From the NCBI GenBank assembly GCA_030618505.1, contig JAUXDF010000020.1:1-17304 (forward strand): 17,304 nucleotides of DNA, written 5' to 3'. Below, one piece after another: positions 13,878-17,304 of the stretch. The stretch comes from Spongiibacteraceae bacterium (GTDB lineage: Bacteria > Pseudomonadota > Gammaproteobacteria > Pseudomonadales > PIVM01). A program made the position numbers and the translations under genes. The stretch's first letter is position 1; each line of letters opens with the position of its first letter. The notes below the pieces were generated by a model. That model worked only from the letters and a program-made list of their open reading frames with translations, ran no database searches and was not told where the DNA came from.

Positions 13878-15278
13878 ATGAGAAAGACCAAGATTATTTG
13901 TACTATCGGGCCAGCGACGAGCAGTTTTGATATGTTGGAAAAAATGGTTGAGGCGGGTATGGATATAATCCGGCTTAATATGTCCCATGGTGATCATCAG
14001 TCCCATGAAAAAATTATTAAGGCGATCAAAACACTCAATAGAAAGGTCAAATACCCTGTTCCCATATTACTTGATACGCAGGGACCCGAGATTCGAACCG
14101 GTAATCGTAATAATGACTTGCAGTTAAAGCAGGGTGAGCAGATTACGATCTCTGTTCGCGGCGAGCAGGATGTCGAGCACAGTTCAATACAGATTAACTA
14201 TGAAGATTTGGTAGATGATGTCGCGGTGGGTGATCGGATCACGGTCGATAATGGGCTAATTAACCTGGAGGTTCTGCTCAAAGATGGTCGAAGCATGAAA
14301 TGCGAAGTGATTGATGGCGGTTTGCTGAAAAGTAAGCGTCATGTCAACCTGCCGGGTATTCGGGTCAATCTTCCGGCGATTACGGAAAAAGATAAACGCG
14401 ATATACAGTTTGCCGTTGATCAGGAGGTTGATTTCATTGCGCTATCCTTCGTGCGAGAGGCAGCAGATGTGCATCAGCTTCGTGAACTTTTGGGTAGCAA
14501 AGCGGACAAGATCAAAATCATCTCCAAAATTGAAGACCGTGAAGGCGTAAAAAACCTGTCCGATATTATTGCTGCATCAGATGGTGTCATGGTTGCCAGA
14601 GGTGATCTTGGTGTAGAGATTAATGTTCATGAGCTGCCGAATGTGCAGCGAAATATTGTTAAATTATGTGCGGAGCAGGGCAAGCGCGTTATTGTCGCCA
14701 CACACTTGTTGGAATCGATGATTGAAAACCCCATTCCCACTCGAGCGGAGGTGACAGATGTTGCCAATGCCATTTATGAGGAGGTTGATGGCATTATGTT
14801 GTCCGGTGAAACAGCAACCGGCAAGCATCCATTAAAATGTATTGAATTTCTGGATAAAATTTCCCAAGCTTCTGAGCAGGGGGTTGGCCTACAGTTTTCT
14901 AAAGGCCTGGTTTGTGCCAATGATAAGCAGCATATAGCACGTAGTGCGGTTGAATTAGCTGAGGCAATTGGAGCCAGAGGCTTGGTGGTTATTACCCGGC
15001 GGGGTTTGATGGCTAACTATGTTACCAATTGTCGTCCTCAAAAGAGCGCTATATACGCGTTTACCAACGATACCCGAACCCGGCGTCAGCTGGCTTTAAA
15101 TAGAAATCTGCTTTGTTATCGGATCAGCTTGAGTAGTGATCCTGAAAAAACGCTAACTAATGCTTTTGCCAGCCTGCTAGAAAAGGGTGAATGTCAAAGC
15201 GGTGACAAACTGGTGGTATTATCCGACATTCTTGCTGCGTCGGGGGTTGATGCCATTCAAGTGCGAACTATTCCTTAG
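13878..15278 (+). CDS. pyk: Pyruvate kinase
   Basis: Glycolytic enzyme of 466 residues that converts phosphoenolpyruvate and ADP to pyruvate and ATP. It is closest in length and opening (RKTKIICTIGPAT) to E. coli PykF (470), the type I enzyme. Key residues are visible: Asn34, Ser36, Asp66 and Thr67 of the cation site; the phosphoryl-transfer Lys217 and metal ligands Glu219 and Asp243 in IISKIEDREGVKN and VMVARGDLGVE. The loop GIMLSGETATGKHP follows. The A and B domains run to about 330 and the C domain to the end. The effector site cannot be judged by eye. The usual A-T-Q-M-L stretch reads A-T-H-L-L here. TAGGGTG precedes the ATG. It is transcribed away from dodecin. Confidence 0.95.
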   Translation: MRKTKIICTIGPATSSFDMLEKMVEAGMDIIRLNMSHGDHQSHEKIIKAIKTLNRKVKYPVPILLDTQGPEIRTGNRNNDLQLKQGEQITISVRGEQDVEHSSIQINYEDLVDDVAVGDRITVDNGLINLEVLLKDGRSMKCEVIDGGLLKSKRHVNLPGIRVNLPAITEKDKRDIQFAVDQEVDFIALSFVREAADVHQLRELLGSKADKIKIISKIEDREGVKNLSDIIAASDGVMVARGDLGVEINVHELPNVQRNIVKLCAEQGKRVIVATHLLESMIENPIPTRAEVTDVANAIYEEVDGIMLSGETATGKHPLKCIEFLDKISQASEQGVGLQFSKGLVCANDKQHIARSAVELAEAIGARGLVVITRRGLMANYVTNCRPQKSAIYAFTNDTRTRRQLALNRNLLCYRISLSSDPEKTLTNAFASLLEKGECQSGDKLVVLSDILAASGVDAIQVRTIP

Positions 15279-15748
15279 CCGTTCTCTGGCTACGATTCGC
15301 GAGATTAGAGAGGTGCAGGTGTAAATGGGCGGGGTGCCTATCGGGGCGGTTTTTGATTGTTTGTTATATTAATATTAAGTGGTTATAACTGTTGTTTAGG
15401 AAACTTATTCACATTCCTGACGACAGTTTGTAAGCTTACCGTGAGTTGCCGTGCTTTCTTCGAGTAAATAGTTTAATAAATCATATAACTAATTGAATAA
15501 TATAATAAAAGATATTTTATGACTAAAATGTAATCGTTTTGTTAAGGTCCAATAGAAATGGTACTTGGAGGCCTTTACGCAATAGTTATCCAGATAGTTA
15601 TCCACAGATTTTGTGGAAACAATTTTACCTGATATTTGAAGAAAAACGCTTGAAAAGGTGATTGAAAGCTGCTGTGGTGATCGGGACTTAAGTTGCAGTC
15701 GCTGGCGAATCTAGGATAATGACTTGCCAAAATAATAGCGGGATATAT
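15279..15748. other. Long AT-rich non-coding region between pyk and the TetR gene
   Basis: This 470-base gap has no credible ORF. From about 15360 to 15535 it is very AT-rich (for example TTAATATTAA and a run around 15475-15525). It ends with DnaA-box-like sites at 15586-15620. GGAT about five bases before 15749 is the ribosome site of the TetR gene. After pyk there are G-rich stretches near 15330-15350 and TTTTT near 15352; a weak terminator is possible but no good stem is visible. Confidence 0.6.
15586..15620. promoter_or_regulatory. Cluster of DnaA-box-like sequences
   Basis: A perfect consensus DnaA box, TTATCCACA, lies at 15598-15606 on the + strand. A one-mismatch copy, TTATCCAGA, starts 12 bases upstream (15586-15594). 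A third, weaker site in opposite orientation is TGTGGAAAC (15612-15620). The run is about 60-100 bases downstream of a very AT-rich stretch. Consistent with DnaA control of the TetR promoter or a DnaA-titration site; oriC is not supported by the surrounding genes. Confidence 0.45.
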
Positions 15749-16363
15749 ATGAATAACAAGCCAACAGCGGTGCGTATACTTGATGCTGCTGAAGAGATTT
15801 TTGCTGTCAACGGCTATGATGCGACGTCTTTGGGTGATGTTGCTGACCAAGTGGGTATTCGCGGGCCGGGTATTTACAAACACTATAAGAATAAGCAGGC
15901 ATTGTATGAATCGGTGGTGGCGCGTTTGCTTGATCCTATCCGCGATATGCTTGCGGAGCAGGCACTCGAGGTAAAGGATCAGGAATTATTCAGCAAGGCA
16001 TTGATCAGAGGGATATTAACTTTCCACCTGGGTAGTCCCAATTTTGCCAAGCTGATTATGCATGCCGCTCTTGCAGGTGGCGAGCAGCTGGATTTGATTA
16101 TCGATCAATGGTGTAAGCCGATGATGGAGAGCGGAACCAGTCTGCTTAAGGGCTATCGTTTTAAGGAGTCTGTTGATGAGAAAGATATGGCTGCTTTGCT
16201 TATCGCTTTTACTAATTTGATTGTTGCCTATGTCACCCTTGGCCCGCTTTATGACAAGATTTTTGATATTGATACCTTGTCCAGTGAACAAATTGATTCG
16301 CAAATAGATATAGTGGCGAAATTGGCAAAAGGTTTGTTTGGTGGGGTCCGTGATGATGAGTGA
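15749..16363 (+). CDS. TetR/AcrR family transcriptional regulator
   Basis: Dimeric repressor-type protein of 204 residues. The N-terminal helix-turn-helix is clear: ILDAAEEIFAVNGYDATSLGDVADQVGIRGPGIYKHYKNKQALYESVV (10-57), where Y-K-H-Y-K-N-K-Q-A-L is the family's signature turn. The all-helical remainder is the ligand/dimer domain; its ligand cannot be told. The ATG at 15749 has GGAT five bases upstream. An ATG at 15719 gives ten extra residues but no usable spacing. The 3' end overlaps the start of the DUF416 gene, so the two are likely co-transcribed and translationally coupled. The upstream gap with DnaA-like boxes could hold its operator. Confidence 0.9.
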   Translation: MNNKPTAVRILDAAEEIFAVNGYDATSLGDVADQVGIRGPGIYKHYKNKQALYESVVARLLDPIRDMLAEQALEVKDQELFSKALIRGILTFHLGSPNFAKLIMHAALAGGEQLDLIIDQWCKPMMESGTSLLKGYRFKESVDEKDMAALLIAFTNLIVAYVTLGPLYDKIFDIDTLSSEQIDSQIDIVAKLAKGLFGGVRDDE

Positions 16364-16895
16364 TGGTCTTTCTGCACCTTCGGTTCGAAAAAATGTGGCT
16401 TATGCGGCGGCGTTTTGTGAAAGAATGCTGCCTAATTATGGTATGTTTTGCGAACTTGTCGGTTTTACCGGGGTGCGTGAAATTCGCAATATTATGGATT
16501 TGGTGTGGGAGTGGGTTTACGTAAAAGATGCCCAGATTGATTTTGACAAGCAATTGGACAAGCTTGAAATGATTACGCCGGTGCCCGATGAATTTGATCT
16601 TTATGGTGTTTATCCTGCATTAAATTGCTGTGTTGCTTTGACGACGACAATCGATCTGATTCGGGGTGAATCTTCCGATATGCTCAATGAGGTGCTTCAG
16701 GTGAGCCAGGATACTATTAGCAGTTTTATCACTGCCAGTGGTATTAAAAATGGCAGCGCCTTGTTACAGGAGGAGCAAAGTTTTAAAGAGGAAGTGCTGC
16801 GCTGTCTTAACGAGGGTAAAGATGTGCCTGCAGAGTTAAAAGAGCTGGCCAGGAATCAGGGGGTTAGCAATCTTGGAATTTCTCTTGCTGAGTGA
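16353..16895 (+). CDS. YjaG family protein (DUF416)
   Basis: Soluble helical protein of about 180 residues, which I recognise as the DUF416 family typified by E. coli YjaG (196). Shared blocks are F-C-E-R-M-L-P-N-Y-G-M-F-C, the run I-M-D-L-V-W-E, then VKDAQIDFDKQLDKLEMITP, FDLYGVYPALNCCVAL and the ending S-N-L-G-I. Function in the cell is unknown. The frame extends upstream to a TTG at 16338. GGGG at 16343-16346 points to the ATG at 16353 or 16356, which overlaps the TetR stop by about 10 bases. The overlap implies coupling with that regulator, an arrangement I do not recall for yjaG. Confidence 0.87.
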   Translation: MMSDGLSAPSVRKNVAYAAAFCERMLPNYGMFCELVGFTGVREIRNIMDLVWEWVYVKDAQIDFDKQLDKLEMITPVPDEFDLYGVYPALNCCVALTTTIDLIRGESSDMLNEVLQVSQDTISSFITASGIKNGSALLQEEQSFKEEVLRCLNEGKDVPAELKELARNQGVSNLGISLAE

Positions 16896-17269
16896 TTGGT
16901 TTTAAGGTCAAAGCTTGGGGTTTTGGATTTGTGATCGTAAGTGGTGCGACAAGGTGTAGTGCGCATCAAAAAGGTGCGTCATATTTTTTTGCGCTTGGTT
17001 CTTTTTTGGGCGATGGTAGTTATTACCGACTTTTGACTTCAGTTTTTTTATATTATTTATCTGCTAGGTCATAATTCACGGCCGTTTTTTTATCTACCTT
17101 TAATTAATTGAAATATTTGATGTTTATGTGATGTCATGATTATTCAAGGTGCCGGTTTAAATTGAAAAAGTGGGTGAGTGTCCATAATTGTGCAATGGTA
17201 AATTGCCGTGCGACTTAAGTGAGCACAAATCTTGCTTTAGAGAAAGCCAAACAATATAGGGGAATTGGA
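16896..17269. other. Gap between the DUF416 gene and the truncated right-edge gene
   Basis: This 374-base gap has a stem CGCATC (16962-16967) with GGTGCG (16973-16978) around AAAAA, five bases before a seven-T run; this may be the terminator of the TetR-DUF416 unit. From 17040 to 17140 it is AT-rich and probably holds the promoter of the next gene, whose leader ends in AGGGG. GGTGCGACA at 16943 and GGTGCGTCA at 16973 are near-direct repeats. The 60-codon frame at 16892-17074 lacks coding character. Confidence 0.5.
16962..16990 (+). terminator. Possible terminator after the DUF416 gene
   Basis: A six-base stem with one G-T pair and an A5 loop is followed after TCATA by seven Ts. Stem strength and the gap before the T-run are below a typical intrinsic terminator, so this is only a candidate. 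Confidence 0.35.
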
Positions 17270-17304
17270 ATGACCAATAATTTACGAAACAGGCTTGGCT
17301 GCCT
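17270..17304 (+). CDS. Truncated 5' end of an unidentified gene
   Basis: An ATG follows AGGGG with seven bases of spacing, and the frame reads MTNNLRNRLGC to the edge of the window. The two arginines and then Leu-Gly-Cys could begin a signal peptide, but eleven codons are too few to identify the product. It has a long untranslated upstream region (see 16896-17269). Confidence 0.45.
   Translation, partial: MTNNLRNRLGC

Noticed and set aside
15360..15620. Chromosomal origin of replication
   Set aside because: DnaA boxes and AT-rich DNA are present, but there are too few boxes and no origin-linked genes such as dnaA, dnaN, gidA or mioC, so I do not call oriC.
16940..16980. NtrC-type operator from the GGTGCG repeats
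   Set aside because: The repeats are direct and not in the GCAC/GTGC inverted arrangement, and no sigma-54 promoter is visible downstream.
16892..17074. 60-codon frame after the DUF416 gene
   Set aside because: No ribosome site, overlaps a terminator-like stem and a T-run, and its residue mix looks like translated non-coding DNA.
1..17304. CRISPR array, prophage, IS element, tRNA or rRNA gene
   Set aside because: I saw no regularly spaced repeats, transposase, integrase or structural phage gene, and no tRNA-like or rRNA-like segment.

Overview
The window looks like ordinary chromosome of a free-living gammaproteobacterium, most likely from the Pseudomonadales/Cellvibrionales (marine, Spongiibacter-like) lineages. 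This rests on a FabY-type initiating ketosynthase like that of Pseudomonas aeruginosa, a DUF416/YjaG protein, a YdjA-type nitroreductase, short palindromic intergenic repeats and moderate GC content (judged by eye). I see no phage, plasmid, IS or CRISPR element, and no rRNA or tRNA gene. The proposed lineage is inference.

Layout. Positions 1-3474: a membrane steroid 5-alpha-reductase homologue (+) meets bioA (-) tail to tail with a 20-base overlap. Upstream of bioA on the same strand is a biosynthetic/degradative thiolase. REP-like hairpins lie at 2-72, 2197-2290 and 3724-3744. Positions 3817-6912: a GlxA-type AraC regulator (-) is divergent from fabY (+), and two small palindromes sit at the regulator's start. 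Positions 6913-7271: a second family of intergenic palindrome, then a PilZ c-di-GMP receptor gene (7272-7682). Positions 7874-9797: a compact operon of an SRPBCC lipid-binding-type protein, a YdjA-like nitroreductase and a dienoyl-CoA isomerase of the ECH1 type. It converges through a 28-base near-perfect palindrome on a gene for a lysine/alanine-rich histone H1-like protein (-).

Positions 10980-13428, all minus: a conserved small hypothetical, a TrmH/SpoU RNA methyltransferase, and an AraC regulator with an arabinose-binding-type sensor domain. Positions 13565-15278: dodecin (-) divergent from pyruvate kinase (+), with a 13-base palindrome between them. Positions 15279-15748: an AT-rich non-coding stretch ending in a DnaA-box cluster. 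Positions 15749-16895: a TetR regulator overlapping the start of a DUF416/YjaG protein gene. The right edge cuts the first codons of a further gene.

Shared theme: acyl-CoA and lipid chemistry recurs (5-alpha-reductase, thiolase, FabY, dienoyl-CoA isomerase, SRPBCC protein), alongside central carbon metabolism (pyruvate kinase) and cofactors (biotin, flavin storage by dodecin). Several regulators (GlxA-like, AraC, TetR, PilZ) lie among them. I found no obviously new defence or mobile system. The points most worth a second look are the full-length SRD5A-like enzyme, the REP-like elements, the histone-like protein with a GC-rich promoter discriminator, the DnaA-box cluster, and the small operon ending in the ECH1-like isomerase.
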